This document shows, piece after piece, positions 12,101 to 25,742 of a stretch of 60,000 nt of DNA (the first letter of the stretch is position 1; each line of letters opens with the position of its first letter). A program made the translations under genes and the position numbers. Origin of the DNA: Nymphaea colorata (lineage: Eukaryota; Streptophyta; Magnoliopsida; Nymphaeales; Nymphaeaceae); the NCBI RefSeq assembly GCF_008831285.2, contig NC_045140.1:15365796-15425795 (forward strand), written 5' to 3'. Under the pieces are notes generated by a model. That model made no database searches. It had not been told where the DNA came from and saw nothing but the letters and a program-made list of their open reading frames with translations.

Positions 12101-13978
12101 AGAAATTTTGTCGGCCGTATTAAGAAGAAGAAAAATGGATTCAAGAATTGGAGAAGGCAAATTGTAAGTGCAACACCCCATGCATGCGAGAGACAGCTTG
12201 AATGGTTCATAAACTTTAGGGATATACTTACCAACGTTTCTCTAATTTGTGGTGTTTTAAAACATGCAAACCAAAACTGTATACGAAGTCCCTTAGTGGC
12301 ATTAGCTATACGAAGCGGTCCTCAGTTTTTATGTCAGGTTTAAGTTTCAATCACACCTGAAGGCATGAGACACATAGTTCAACATTCGAAGACTTTTCTC
12401 TTCAGTCATTGCCGACCAAAAAGGGGATCAATTAATAAAACGTGGGACAAGCTTGTCCCGAAAGTTGCGAAAGCAAACAGAAATCAAACGAAACACAAAT
12501 TAAAGATGGGCGCGCGCACACACAGACGGGTGAATTATAATATCTTATGCGTGCATAAGAACTTTCAAAATAGTCATATATAAGTTTGCGTATTTGTATA
12601 TCGCATTATTGGTTGTAGAGATAAAGGTAACGTCTCATGCGTGCATAAGAATTAAGAATTAACTTCAAAACAGTGCTATATTAATAATTATCATAGTTTG
12701 TAACTTTTTGTAGGCAAGACTTAAAGCTGACTATTATGCAAGTTCGGATCCACAACACTTAACACTAATTAAATCAAAATATGTTTACTCCTTCTTGAAG
12801 GTGAAGTAGATGATATAACACCTAACGTGGGAGAACCTAAAGGCATTTTTATATTTGTTGAAAGTGAGCGTCTTTGAAGGGTATCTAAGTTTTGGTGATC
12901 CTACCATACCAATTGCTTGGGTTTATTAATATATATATTTTCACGTGCAAACTAAACTGGCCAATGAGCAGGTTGAGATTCGCCCCTTGAAGCAGTACCT
13001 GTAATAGCATTTATATAATTGACGTCACATTGAATCAAGTTCCACAACTGGTGAGCTGGAAGTTCAGTATGCAAAGACGCATGTTCCTTAAAAAAAAAAA
13101 AAAAGGAGACCGAAAAATCTTATGTGATCGTCTTATATATATTTAAGCTTTTAAATATTTAAAGGGCATACGTACATTCATATGGCATATTTCAACAACC
13201 TGTACAGCGTTGCAATATTTTTAAAAATAAAACATATTTGAGAAAAAAAATGATAATTTTTAAAAACGATGACCTTAGGTGCTATATACCAACCAATGCA
13301 ACAAAAATATTGGAGATCAATACATATACCATAAACTTGGAGTGATGAGGCCTTTCTTTCTTTTCTTTTTTTTTTTTGCCGTAACTTGTCATCTTCCCAG
13401 CTACTGATCGCCCGCCCTTGTTTTTTTACAAGGATTTCAGGTATTTGTTCAACATCATTGACAATTAATGGGATGAGCTCAGCATGGACGGACTGAATAC
13501 GAGTATGCACGTCCACATGCATGCAAGATCATATATGCTCATGCAGATTCACCAGTCCTGCACAAAATCCAATTAAAATACAATAAAATCATGACAAGGA
13601 CTACCAGCTTGGACGTCCTAGTGGTCAGGATGGTTGTCCAACTGCGTGCTCCTTGTCTCGTTGCACGCTGAAGTTGCGTTTTTGTGATGATTTTATAATT
13701 TTTTAGAGGAAAAAAATATGTGATATATAAATAGATGAACCTTTTTCTTTTGAGATGAAAAGTCGAAAGAACATTTGATCTTATTTTTTGGAAAAAATAC
13801 CAAATACAGGCCTCAATTTTAGTTCTCTTCATAGACTTCTGCCTACAACCGTCGCAAAGGGATGGTATCAAAGTTATACCAAGTTATAACTTGCATGGAA
13901 GATGCATGTGGATATTTTTTAGGCATACAGTGTCAATTAGTTGAACACTTTAAGTCCCATCCTGATTACATGCCTGTA

Positions 13979-14034
13979 TATGTACAGGCTCTTATGCATG
14001 CTAAAGTATGTACAGGCTCTTATGCATGCTAAAG
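13979..14034. repeat. Perfect 28-bp tandem duplication
   Basis: Two identical 28-bp units (13979-14006 and 14007-14034), starting TATGTACAGGCTCTTATGCA and ending in GCTAAAG. Identity of the copies suggests a recent duplication. Confidence 0.9.
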
Positions 14035-17000
14035 GTGAGCTAAGGACCCAATACAAGTGGGCTAGAGGTACACTTGAACTTTTTTTTTTAACCATGCACG
14101 AGTAACCAACACTCTTTTAAATCAGTCATAACCTTGTCATGTTGTTGTCAAAACTTGTGCTTTTTATGGTGGCAGGAGCCATAAACCCTGGAGGCAAAGT
14201 TAGGAAGGGTTTGGCTTGTGTTTAGGCAGTTTTCCTTCCCCGTAAATAATACAAAACAATGCCATAAAAAATTAGTTTACTCTCAACGAACATCTAAAAT
14301 TAATTTCAAAATAATAGCAAAGGTAGGTACTTTTATTTGAAAGACATATATCAATAAAAAGAAAAACCATTTGTGTTTATGACTTAAATAGAAATGCCCC
14401 CAACAAAAAAGGAAGGAAACAATTATACTAGAACTTTGAAAACGAAGATAATATATATGAAAATATAAGAACAACAAGATAAGGCAATCGAAATCAATAA
14501 TGCATATGTAAACGTCAAGATTATCAATGTGACCCAAAGAGTGGGTGCGCTCCATTGAGATTTGAGAATATGGCAGTTCTTTCTTTTTTTTTTGTGTGAC
14601 AGGTGACCAAATCAAATTTATTCGATAAAAAAGTACAACATCTAAGAGCAGACGAAAAGACCATTACGACTCCCACCTAACTGAGATGACCAATTAATAT
14701 AATAAATATTGTGAAATTTAGATAGGGAAGTATACTGCCCTAATATAATAAATATTAGGACTCCCACCTAATGTTCATTAGATTTTTTTTTCCCATTCAT
14801 AATAGGAAATAATCTATCTTAATTACCTGCCGCATGTGCGTGCCCCGTGCTTGTTGTCACCTTAGATCGATCTTTGGATCTAACAGTTATTTGTTTTGCT
14901 TTTTGTACTTGGATTGGAAACAATCATAGTTAATTATTTCTGAGGTGGCCGAAGGGGCATGGGCGTACGACACGTGATAGTAAAAAAAGATTGGTTGGCC
15001 TACAGTACATTAACGTGGAGTTATATTTTTCGAAAGAAAGCAAAGTTAATTAGAAAGTGCTTGGGTTGAAAAGAAAAGTTGCTGGCCTGTGACATTCCAT
15101 GTGGTAGTCGTTGAAATTATGATGGAGAAGGAACATGATTCCTCATGAAATGAAGGATTCCACTATATTTGTTAAAGATATTCGCAATGATATATAGTAG
15201 GGAAAGCTTGCTAACAGTCCTGCGAATCCGTAGGATGAAATCTCCAAAAAGTGAATGAAGATATGATATTTTATGAACTAATTAACATGAAAAAAGACAC
15301 CGTAAATAAAAATCAGTTTGTGAATCGAATCGGTGGAGCTGCCAATTAGGTGGATCGACCAATTCACCGGTTCAGCAGAATCAGTTGTGAATAGCCGACA
15401 ATGTTTTATTTTTTTAAAATAAATAAATAAATATATAATTAAAACTGATAACATATGGACCGGGAAACCAGGTAGAGCCAAAACTTACATATACAGATGA
15501 GCCCGCTGACCAGTCCTTTGCCTTTCCACAACGAGATAAGAAACTAAATATTCAAGATTAGTTTACTATTATAACTCCCATGACAAAAATAACAAAGGTC
15601 ATCTCAGAGGGATGGTGGGAGTTCCTGATCACCAATGAAAAATAATAGTTGATTGTAAAAGTAGCTTCTGTAGCCAAATAATCCTGCATTATAGAAAACA
15701 GGACTTGTGTATGAGATTGGGTAACTTCCAAATGGTGCAGGACCTTTCATATATACAGTTGTTATTGTTAAGGATAAAGACGAATCTCAAGAATCAGGCA
15801 AGATGGATCCTTCTATATCGTGAATCATTGAAGACTCAGGCAGGCCTATCAAATTGACAACTCAGCATGCCAAGATATATAGAATGGTCGGCAGGATAGA
15901 GATGATCATGTAAATAGATCGACTGTAACAAACAAAAGATGATCTACTTCAAATGAGGAGACAGTTGCCATCGATGTACTTATCTAGTGGCACTCTTCTA
16001 TCTCAGTTGCAAGTTGACACAGAGAGATACCATGGACGTAGACCTCTGATGGAACGGCGTTAAAATCTTGTGTGTGTGCATGACCTTTTAGTTATCTTCT
16101 CACTATTTGAGGGCAGCCCAATTACCATGTTTCTGATTGCCCGGCTGTCTAGGGTTTTCTCAATTAGCTTAGTCTTACATTTACTTTCTCAATGAGCTTA
16201 GTCTTACATTTACTGATTAACTAGTATATATATATACTGATTAACTAGAAGATTTCTACTGGATAACAGTAGTGATCCGCTTTCATTGTTGAAGGCATGA
16301 TGAGAGAGAGAGGAAAAAAAAAGGCTGGAACAAAAGAACCCAGAAATAAATGATCAGCTGCCGAAACAGGGTCAAAAAGTCAAAAGCGACACTGTGGTGT
16401 ACATTTTCGGGAATGAACATGCTGCAGTACATACTTTTGAGCCCCTTAACAAAAGGCTACATCAGAAAGAAAAATTTCCAAATCCTGCAGGGGGCTATTC
16501 GGGGGCCCCTTTATTTGTTCAGAGCATCCGCACACTTTCAGATCATTTTTTCCCATAGTTTCAGAAAATTCCCTATATTTTTCTTTCTTGATACAGGCCT
16601 CACTTGGGCAGCCACTTGTAAAATTTTTTATTTGAACCATCATCCAGGTTTAAAGCTAAGAACAGGTCTAAATGCAAATATTTAATTATTATTTAGTTGC
16701 TCATTAAATGACAATGGTACCTTGTGCTTTTCTTTTTTTTTGTTCCATAAAAGTAAAAAAGTTCTTTTCAGTTGGAGATGACGATATCGGGATATGGGAA
16801 TGAAAGTATAACGTGACAAAACTTTGAATCGAGCCTGTTTCTAGCGGCCATGGAAGATGAGGATTCAATATTTCTAACAAGCAGGGTCTTATTTTTACTA
16901 CGATAATCAAAAGCCGTGTGATCCTAAATGAGTGTTTGAACAGGGAGGAAAAGGTGTGTTTCCCCTATTCGAACACAATTGAGAACGGACGTTCTCCTAC

Positions 17001-20000
17001 AAACTACATTTATGTTGTGGTTTTACTTAGAAGTTTGATGGATGGGTTTCATTTTCATTGATGATATTGAAAGGTACTTATTCAGGTCAGCTGATGACCA
17101 CTATAATGGAAGTTCATCTCCCCCTTCCCAGACATGCCCTAGATGGATTTCATTATGGTTCTAAAAATGGTCCCAAAACCAAGAGGCTTATTGTAGGCCG
17201 ATACCCAATTTAATTTGGATGATTTCAGAAGGTTTGACTTTAGGATATCAAATGGCGTCTCATGAAATGACTGGATATAATTAAAACGCGAGAAAATCAA
17301 AACAAATTATGAAATAGTACACGACATATAATAATTAAAGCTCATACATGGTAATTTGTAGAATTAGCTTGTCGTCAACTTTTGAAGCACATATTTGCGA
17401 TGTGTCTTTAAGCACAATCGGTTTTAAACTAGCTAGTTTTGTGCCGTTTGATGAAGTTAGTTAATGAGTGACTAGTATAAAATCGTGGGTGACACTTCGA
17501 TGCATCAAAAGGCAACTAGGGGCTGGTAAGAGCTTTGGCTTTCTTCTCAACGGTACTGTGAATACTCTCATTCTCACAAAAAAAAAAAAAGCTAGTACAA
17601 AACTTTATGGAGACTTCAACAATTTAAATTGTAAACTTAGATATAAGCGAGCATAAGGACGGATGATGCAGTACTGAAGGAGGATATCTCATCAGATATG
17701 ATAAGATATTGATGGGATGTTGGATATGGACACTACTAGGTGGTGCTATATTCATGCTGCTGATGGGTGGAAAATTACATCACCTTTGAAACTGATTGAT
17801 TGGTCTGGGAAACTTCCTCGATGCTTCCACCATATTGGATCAAAAGGTTCACTAATTCAGGCAACTTCCTCGATGCTTCCTCAATGTAATCTTCGAGTTA
17901 AAGGCTCAGGCCACTTGAGCCATATTAAAGTACCGGACGGAAGAAAATTTCCTTGTCAGCTTCCTCGCAGATGCTATTCCTTGTTTTCTCTACTAGAAAA
18001 TATCTTCATTGCCTTGGACTTACAGCAATTTATGGCACGCATGTATCTCAATTCTCAATCATCACGTTATATTGTACAAGCCTTCTTTAACGAGGACCAG
18101 CAGACAGGGGCTTTAACCAACACTTGAAAAGGAAGAGCTTCCACTAGGTATGGATTGTACAACGGGGTACCAAAACCTGAACTGGTTTTTAGAATGAGCA
18201 ACTGTACCGGCAAAACATGAAGTAGTTGGCATGTAATCTACTGCGCCAGTTTCTGCGAGTAAGAAAACCATGTTGAAATTCAGGCTCTGTGATTGGTGCT
18301 TACCAAGTATTGCCCAGTAGTTCTATAAGCGTAGTTGATACTTAAGGGTTTCAATAACGGTTAATGCAACTGACAAAATCTAAAAATAATGATAAAATGA
18401 TTCGTTTACACACACACACACAGAGAGAGATATATGTGCTGTTGGATGGTTAAAATTTAAAAATCTGCCATTAAAAAAGTCACTAAATTAACATTACCCA
18501 TAGTTTATGATGCAGGCATGGTCTATGATTACTTTAACAACGATTTATGATATTTTTAGCAACGAACTTCTAAATTTGAACAATCCAGCAACTATCGAGC
18601 ACTTGATATCATTGGTTTTTCAATAGGAACTTAGCAGACTCTCATACATCAGAGTTGATGTGAATAGTCTACATGAATATTTACTTGCAAATATAGAAGC
18701 TACATTATTTTTTCAAGAGCCCAAAATACCTCTCAAAAGAATTAAAAGGTTTCGTTTAAGGAAACTCATTTGTTTCCTGCTTTCTCACTCTCCCTTTGAA
18801 GAGTATTTTGGACTCATGAAAAATAACTTGACTTTCATATTGGTAACTAAACTCCACTATCTAAGCTCATTGGAATCAACCACCCAAATGATTTCCATCA
18901 AAGTCTAGTAAATAAGGGTCTCTAGTTATCTATTTGCTTATTGGTATATAAAGGTTTGGTGGTTATCTATTTTCCAATATATATTAGTGCATATGTGTTT
19001 GTGTGTGTGTGTATGTATGTATGTATGTATGCAGATATGTGTGTGAATTCATGCATGTAAATGAGAGCTTGCTTGATTTGGGTGGAGGGAGAAATCTAAA
19101 GTCTCAAGATTGAACTCAGTTGCACAAGTTCTACAGAGGTATCACAAACCCAAGAAGGGTCAGCATGGTTTAATTTTGGTCAGACATTAACCTTACCTTA
19201 TCAAATGTTAGCTTCTTCTAGCTCATCTCGTATCCAAAATTATATAAGATCGGGGATCTAGATCTTATATATAATATGTGCCCGTGTGCCAAAATCAGAT
19301 TGTTTTGACCAGCTCCTACCATCAAAGGGGATTCGGTTCAAATTCTATACGCGCATTAAGTCAAAAAGTAATTGTACTAAATACCCAATTAGCCTATCAG
19401 TATCCACATTAATGTTTGATTTCCTACCTATTTACATCCTTCACCGTACATTTCTGATAAGGAGAGCGAGAGATACGAACGTAGATTAGCCACAGAATTT
19501 ATTGTCAAAGTATAACTGTGAGAAACAGGAATGTTTTATATATTTGACGTCCCACACACTGCAAAACATAAGGCCTATACTTGTGATAAAAGATGTGGAG
19601 CAATCAGCTAAAGATGCTTGGCTACTTGCATGAGCCAACAAGGTCCTTAATTTAGGAATACATAGAGAATTTGTAACCATGCTCTTGGGGCACCAACGAT
19701 GGACAATTAGAAATAAACTCATAAGTGTGTCTTGTATTTAAACCTAGCTTTAGTTCTGAAATAACTGGTTGATAGCCAAAATCAGGAAAGAACTATGATT
19801 CACTAAAAAATAAAAACGGCCTTAGTGCAAGCTAATGCAAAGAGATGTGAAGTGCCTTTAAGAGCACACTAAATTTAGTCTTAGGGATACAGCTGGTCCT
19901 GGGTCCTTTTATCCCTAATGTGTTTTACGAGATGAACCATTAATTAAGAACCAGACCACTTAATAGGTGCCACAGTAGCCAAGCCACTATAACAATTTTT

Positions 20001-21467
20001 TGCACTGTGCACTGTCGAGGCTGTTGGCATAGACCTTCGCAATAGTCAGCATTTGCTATCCAATGGTCGCAAGACTGTTGGATGATTTCCACTGACACGT
20101 GATTGCCAATGCTTAAGAACGCTAGGATATGAATTCATATTGCCAACGGCTTTTGTTGGATGAGATGAGCAGGAGTATTTTATCATACCACTTAATAAAA
20201 GAACACAAATCTCCACCCTTCCCCTTAGGTACATGGCATACTCTTCGTATCTTGGGGTGCACCCCGCTACACTTCAAATGATGGCCCCATGTGTTTAGCC
20301 AAAGTTATAAACCGTGTCTGTAACCGCATTTTAACCATGGTTTCTCTGCGTAAACAAATTTATAAGTAATTAAAAAAAATCATGGAACTTTTTAATTAAC
20401 CATATATTGCTGATTTGCGTGATATACATGAGCATCCAAGAAACAAGACAACTTTAGTTTGTAGCCATGCAACAAAAAATTAAGCCTCTTACTACAAACA
20501 TGATCCACTTATGCAACACAAAGTACATGACTCGCCTTATAAAGTATCGAGTTTTGTTCCTCGTCAAAAGTTGGACGCTTTGTGAATCTTTCAAAGTTCG
20601 ACCTCTACACCTAATTTTTACAGTGTCAAACAACTGCATAAGCGTTTCACTCCTTCAGCAACAATGGCCTGCAAATATAGCTATCTCCATGTAGATTGTA
20701 GCGCCTTCACCTCAACTACACGTTTGCTTCACATCACAAACAAGAGAAAAACATCATGAGGATGCATTCCTGTTGCATGACGGACGCATAACTTCAAAAC
20801 TTTTAATCAATCGAAATTCTTTCTCGGACGAATCACAACGACGTGAATAGAAGCTTGATTTGCAAAACACGTGAGCCCAATATCTTGGTACACTCAACTC
20901 AACTGTTCCCGACCTTCTACCGAAACACCGGGGAGATCTAGCTAGTGATAGACGATTCAGAAACAAATAAAGAAATTAAGAATATACAAAAAAGGACTAT
21001 AATTAGGAGCAAACAGAGAAACTAAAACCATTAAAAAAGGATCGTATTTAATAAACAAATGAAAAAAACGTATATATATATATATATGCATTTTAAGAGA
21101 AATGATCGACTTGCCAGTTAGGAGTTAAAAATATAAAATTCTCAATTAGGACTAAAAATTGAACTCCAAAAGCAATAGAATTTGTAAAAGGTATTTGTAA
21201 AAAAAGGTCAGGATATCACTACGAATGTGGGCTTTAAATGTTAACTCTATGTTAAAAGTAGTCTAAGGAAATTGCTCTGAAAAGGTCTCATTCTGTTTGG
21301 TAGTAGGTCACCTTTTTTCTACCATCAAATCGACGACTAGTCTATCCATATCCATATATGTGAGCTTGGAACAGACCATGAACGTAATTTAATATTTGCC
21401 CATCTAGGTTTGGCTTTCTTGAAACGGATAAGGATAATAATCACCAATTGGTATTTATATTTATTAC
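14035..21467. other. Intergenic, no gene recognised
   Basis: AT-rich, with microsatellites: GT/GTAT tract about 19000-19031, (TA)8 21071-21087 and CA/GA tracts near 18412-18430. Around 16166-16250 there are short repeated words (GCTTAGTCTTACATTTACT twice, TACTGATTAACTAG twice about a TA run). A 136-residue plus-strand frame starting at ATG 17717 was not recognised and contains a repeated 18-mer (AACTTCCTCGATGCTTCC), so I do not call it a gene. Confidence 0.5.
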
Positions 21468-21865
21468 CAGCACAGCTTGTGATAATAAATATGATGGGGT
21501 ATGATGTAATCTTAGGAATGGATTAGTTATATTATAATTCTGCGACTATAGATTGCATAAAGAAAAAGTTGAAGATTCATTTAGAGAATGCTCAAATGAT
21601 AGAATTTGGGGTAAAAATGCCTTAAGGCCAAAGAAAGTTAATTGTCTCAACAATTAAGGCGAGGAGTTATGTGGAAAGTGAGTGCACTGCCTACTTGGTT
21701 AGTATGGATGCAACTGACCAACAATTAACACCCATCAATGAGGTGCTTATGATGAAGAACTTCGTAGGCGTGTTATCTGAAGATCTACCTAGATTGCCTC
21801 CTGTACGTGAGGTGGAGTTTGGTATTGAATTGATGCCGGAAACTACACCAATTTCTTGCCTGTAC
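21468..21865 (+). mobile_element. Ty3/gypsy remnant: protease end and start of RT region
   Basis: Plus-strand translation gives a protease-domain tail GYDVILGMD, then a stop where Trp is expected, then YNSATIDC. The link to RT reads LPRLPPVREVEFGIELMPET and then TPIS, the motif just before gypsy RT. A second in-frame stop lies near 21623. RT proper is absent: the match ends at about 21865, where the sequence switches to a gag fragment on the other strand. Confidence 0.8.
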
Positions 21866-21884
21866 CATGAGTCATGTTTCAGTT

Positions 21885-22630
21885 TTCTTTAAAGCGTTTG
21901 GCCATGTCAATTCCATCGTCCAAATCTCTTGGGCAACTACCCATTACCTTGCTCCTCAACCCGTCTTTGAGTCATCTAATAAATTTGTTTGCTCTGACTG
22001 AAGTGTACACATGTGGACAGTACTTCTCCAAGTGCCTGTATTTGAACAAGTACTCGTGTAGGCTCATACTTTTCTGTTGAAGATCCAAGAATTCTTGCAT
22101 GTGCTTTTCCCGTGTGAAGGCTAGTATAAAAGCATGTGTGATTGCTTCTTTGAATTCCTCCCAAGTTGTTTCGTGATTAGCGAACTTCACTTCACGCTAT
22201 GTCCGCCACCATTCTTCAGCATCTCCTTTCAGCATAAAGGTTCCAAATTAAACTTTTTTGTTGTCGAGCATGTCCAGGATAGTAAAAATTTTCTCAGTTT
22301 CTTTTATCCATTCCTCTGCATCATCACTTGTGCCCTTCCCATGAAACTTTGGTGGATGCAAATTCAAAAACTATTTATGAGTTACACCTCTTGCATCATA
22401 ATTCGTTGTTTTGTTCATAGCTGTACTTGTCATGCCTGAAGGAGCAGGCTGCACTAGGTCATGAATTAACCCATAAATCGCATGCATGGTGTTCGTGATG
22501 AACTCCTATTGTTGTTGGATGCTTTCAACAAGTGTCTCAGATCCAATAGGATGAGTTTCAACATTTTGACTCCTGGAGTTGCGAGGGACTCTACCTCTTC
22601 CTCTAGTGTTTTCCCCCTAGTGTGCGTCAT
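21885..22630 (-). mobile_element. Ty3/gypsy gag remnant, inverted relative to the neighbouring protease fragment
   Basis: Read on the minus strand the piece matches the retrotransposon gag domain: FLNLHPPKFHGKG, then DAEEWIKETEKIF, GDAEEWWRT, TWEEFKEAITHAF, EFLDLQQKSMSLHEY and LEKYCPHV. It contains stops and frame changes. A basic N-terminal part (RGRGRVPRNSRSQ) begins near 22620. No LTR is recognised on either side. Confidence 0.8.
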
Positions 22631-23059
22631 CTAAACTACACCATAAGGAGAAAACAAAAACATAAATATTATGTTTGTAAATAAAATAGACATTTAAGAT
22701 TAATATAAAACTTTGAAACTCAGCATTCACACTAAATCAAAAACATTATTCTATAACAGGCTTGGATGACATTTCCTCTGCTTGTGATCGGCATTGGCAA
22801 TCTGTACACTGCATTGAGTCTGGGCATTGTGGATGCTTTAGTTGTTTTAGTCTAAGTGTCTTTGTGTGGAAATTAATAAGAGTGTCTCTTAAAACAGTAT
22901 TGGTGTTTGATTTGTTTACATTTTAGTCATTACTCAAGTTTGCTTGGAGTAAGACTGAATATTGCTTGCGTTATCTATAAAAAAAAAAAGGAAAAAAGTT
23001 GGTGTCAAAAACTTAGGTGGTGACATTTCGTATCTATGTTCTCTGCACTTTCTGTACAG

Positions 23060-23738
23060 TATTAATGCTAGGCATCCCACGACTAGATAGGTTTTGCAGT
23101 TGTTGCATCTGCGCCACTCAGATGATTTTTTGTTATATATGGGTGCAGTATGACACTATATTTTTCATGCAGACACTCAATGATGTTTCCCTCGAGGTGA
23201 ACAAGGTTACAATGAATATGTCGCACAAGGTTGAGCCTTATGTGACCTATGGGTACGCCTCTCTCTATCTCTATTGGCAGTTTAAAAATATGTGATGTTT
23301 TTATTTTTCATAGACCTTGCATATTCTACATTTTGCAGCTATCCTAATTTGAGCGTGAGGGACCTGATTTAACAGAGAGGATACGGAGAATTGAATAATC
23401 AACGAATTGCATTGAGTCATTGACAAACAATGCCATTATAGAGCAGGTCTGTCCGTTCTGCCTTTTCTTTTCATAATCTTACTGGTAGAACTCTATCTCA
23501 AACTTGTCTCTTGTTTATTTAATGCAGGCCTTGGGCAAGTTTGGGATAATATGCATCTAAGATCTTAGTCATGATATTATTATGCACCTTGGGTCCCCAT
23601 TTCATGGAAGCAAACAACTTTATGTGGCCATTCAAGCTCCATGCTTCATCTGGTGGCCTGAAGAAGAAGAGAAATCATTACGCGCAGGGAGGTGATTCTC
23701 GTCACCGCGAAGACAAGATGGTTAGGAGGACGAATTAA
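23060..23738 (+). pseudogene. RPL7: Broken copy of ribosomal protein L7 gene, introns retained
   Basis: The functional gene encodes a protein of the large cytosolic ribosomal subunit. Recognisable exon pieces: 23060-23115 (INARHPTTR-stop-VLQLLHLR), 23173-23252 (EVNKVTMNMSHKVEPYVTYG), 23339-23446 (YPNLSVRDLI-stop-QRGYG, then a shift before AIIEQ) and 23528-23738 ([10 protein letters not shown]-stop-DLSHD, a shift, then [10 protein letters not shown] and [10 protein letters not shown], ending at TAA 23736-23738). The pieces are separated by AG..GT-bordered spacers in the places expected for introns, so this is a decayed duplicate gene and not a retrocopy. The N-terminal part is missing; a shifted fragment may start near 23010. 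Several stops and frame breaks make it non-functional. Confidence 0.85.
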
Positions 23739-25742
23739 AATTTCCCTTCTATCATGAATTCCCTATTGGTTTTTGAATCATTATTGCTTTTTATAACTAG
23801 TAGCAGGGATTTCGTTTGTTTGATTCTCTACAGCGAATGAGATTCTTTCTGTTGTGTTGAAGTTTCTTAGTTCCTCAAATAAGAGAGAACTGTTATGAAC
23901 ATTGAAGGTTGGGAATGTGAGCGTGCTATCTGGTTTAACCGAGCCTGTTCATCCATTTTTGTGCTTATTATTATCTATGTTCTAAGCTAAAAGGTTTTGG
24001 GATATTCTTTCTTCAGGTTGTTGTTGTTTCATATTTGTCTAACCAGTGCCAATGACACTATTGATTTGTTTCACTGTTGAAAGTGGCAGGATTTATAGGG
24101 TGGGCGATACAAAGGAATATCAAGCATAGCATATGCTTGGTTGGTTTGAATCTAGATTTCTAAGTAGAGTACTTTTATGGGGCTTTGATTTTGCATGATG
24201 GTAATTATCATTACCTAGGGTACTACTGTTATTCACCTGATATGTCCGTTGGAAGGGTAGGATGATCATCTTCATTAATTTCTGAAATAGCTGATGTTGA
24301 GTTTGCATTTTGTAGGCTGTGGCAGGAATGTTTTTCCTTGTCCAATTTGTTCGGTGAAGTAGGTAACTTTTTTAGTTGCACACATTTGTCGCCTGAAAGT
24401 TAATCAACTGTTGATTCGGATGGTTGCCGGCTCCTGGAGATTAGAAGGGACAATAGGTGGCTTTTAACCTTCTACATCTCTCAACCCAATTGCGGCTCCC
24501 CTGCGCGATCAAATCAGAAAAGCAAATAAAGATAATTGGATGGGGGAAGTTGACCATTTCTTGAAGCTATCACTTGTCATGTAATTTTGGCACGACTGAC
24601 AGAAGGATTCGAGGTTGGACGCAAGAGATTCATTGAGGACTGATTGAATTCCGCCGTGAATGTTGCGGCTTGGTGGGCTACTGAAGCCCGCTTCTCATCT
24701 GCCTGCGCGACTGCGTCATGGTTAAATGCTTGAGGTATGCGGCCGCCATCTATAGCCGGTCTCAGAACTTAACCAGCATGTTCAAACAATACTGAAGATT
24801 AAAGGCTTAGCTATGCAATGCCAAAAAGCTCTGGGTAATTCTAGGAGCAGCAAGAGCAAACAGGCTTCGATGCAGTTGGGCGAACCTCTCCCTGTGAAGC
24901 CTGATATTTGCACGTTTTTTTGGCGATGTGCTACCGTGAAGCCTAACTTCAAAAAATTAGTTTAATATATATAATAATATTTTGATATATTTGATTGTTA
25001 TATATATATAAACGCTTTAAAGAAATTAAAGATATTAAATGAATGACTTACCAAAAAAATTTTTTTTGGCTCCACTATGCCGTGAAAGTGATTACCCATC
25101 ACCAAGTTATTTCGCATTATTTTTATAATACAGACCATCTTTATACCTGCACAGATTAATATTTCGCATTGATCAAATTTAGGTTTCCGTATGTCGGAGA
25201 CAGGTCGGTCGAAGGGGATGCCGAATTTTCTGGAGAGGTTACAAAGCATAAAGACCGCTTAATACCTTGGTCGTAGACCTAAATCTTATCCTTTGAGATT
25301 ATACAGATGGATCGATCATAAAAGAGAGAGGGCGAGTGAAAGATATTGTAATACCTCATTGCTCTTCTTTGTACTCAATAGCTCTACCAGTTCTGGACCT
25401 TCCATCACACCATCATCATCAGGTGACACCACAAGGCCAGGATGAGAAGCAGTGAGAAAGAGTGCGTGTGCTTGAAGATTCGGAGGAACTTAAATATAAT
25501 ACAAAAACCCGTACATGTACATATAGGCCAGTTAATTTAACAGGAAAAAGGTGTACTCGGCTCCCTCAGTCGACTTTGTTCTACATTCAAAACCTCTACA
25601 TGTATGTGGTAATGTTGAAACGAAAAAGAAAAAGGGCGTATTACCTTTTCTTCCATTCACAGATACAGAGCCAGAAAGACGGAGAAACCGCCCCTGACCT
25701 TACCACCCTCGGGCTCCATACGTCCTTCGCAGACATGGAAGG
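23739..25742. other. Intergenic / RPL7 pseudogene 3' flank
   Basis: No gene recognised. The stretch 24420-24790 is richer in G and C than its surroundings but has no readable open frame of useful length. From 24960 it is AT-rich, then leads into the 3' flank of the minus-strand zinc-ribbon gene. Confidence 0.45.

Noticed and set aside
13610-13675. tRNA-like or SINE-like segment (CCTAGTGGTCAGGATGGTTG)
   Set aside because: An A-box-like word is present but no B box and no acceptor-stem pairing could be made out.
17717-18127. 136-residue plus-strand frame
   Set aside because: ATG-initiated but no domain recognised, contains a repeated 18-mer and lacks upstream gene signals; a faint resemblance to lectin-domain receptor text was too weak to report.
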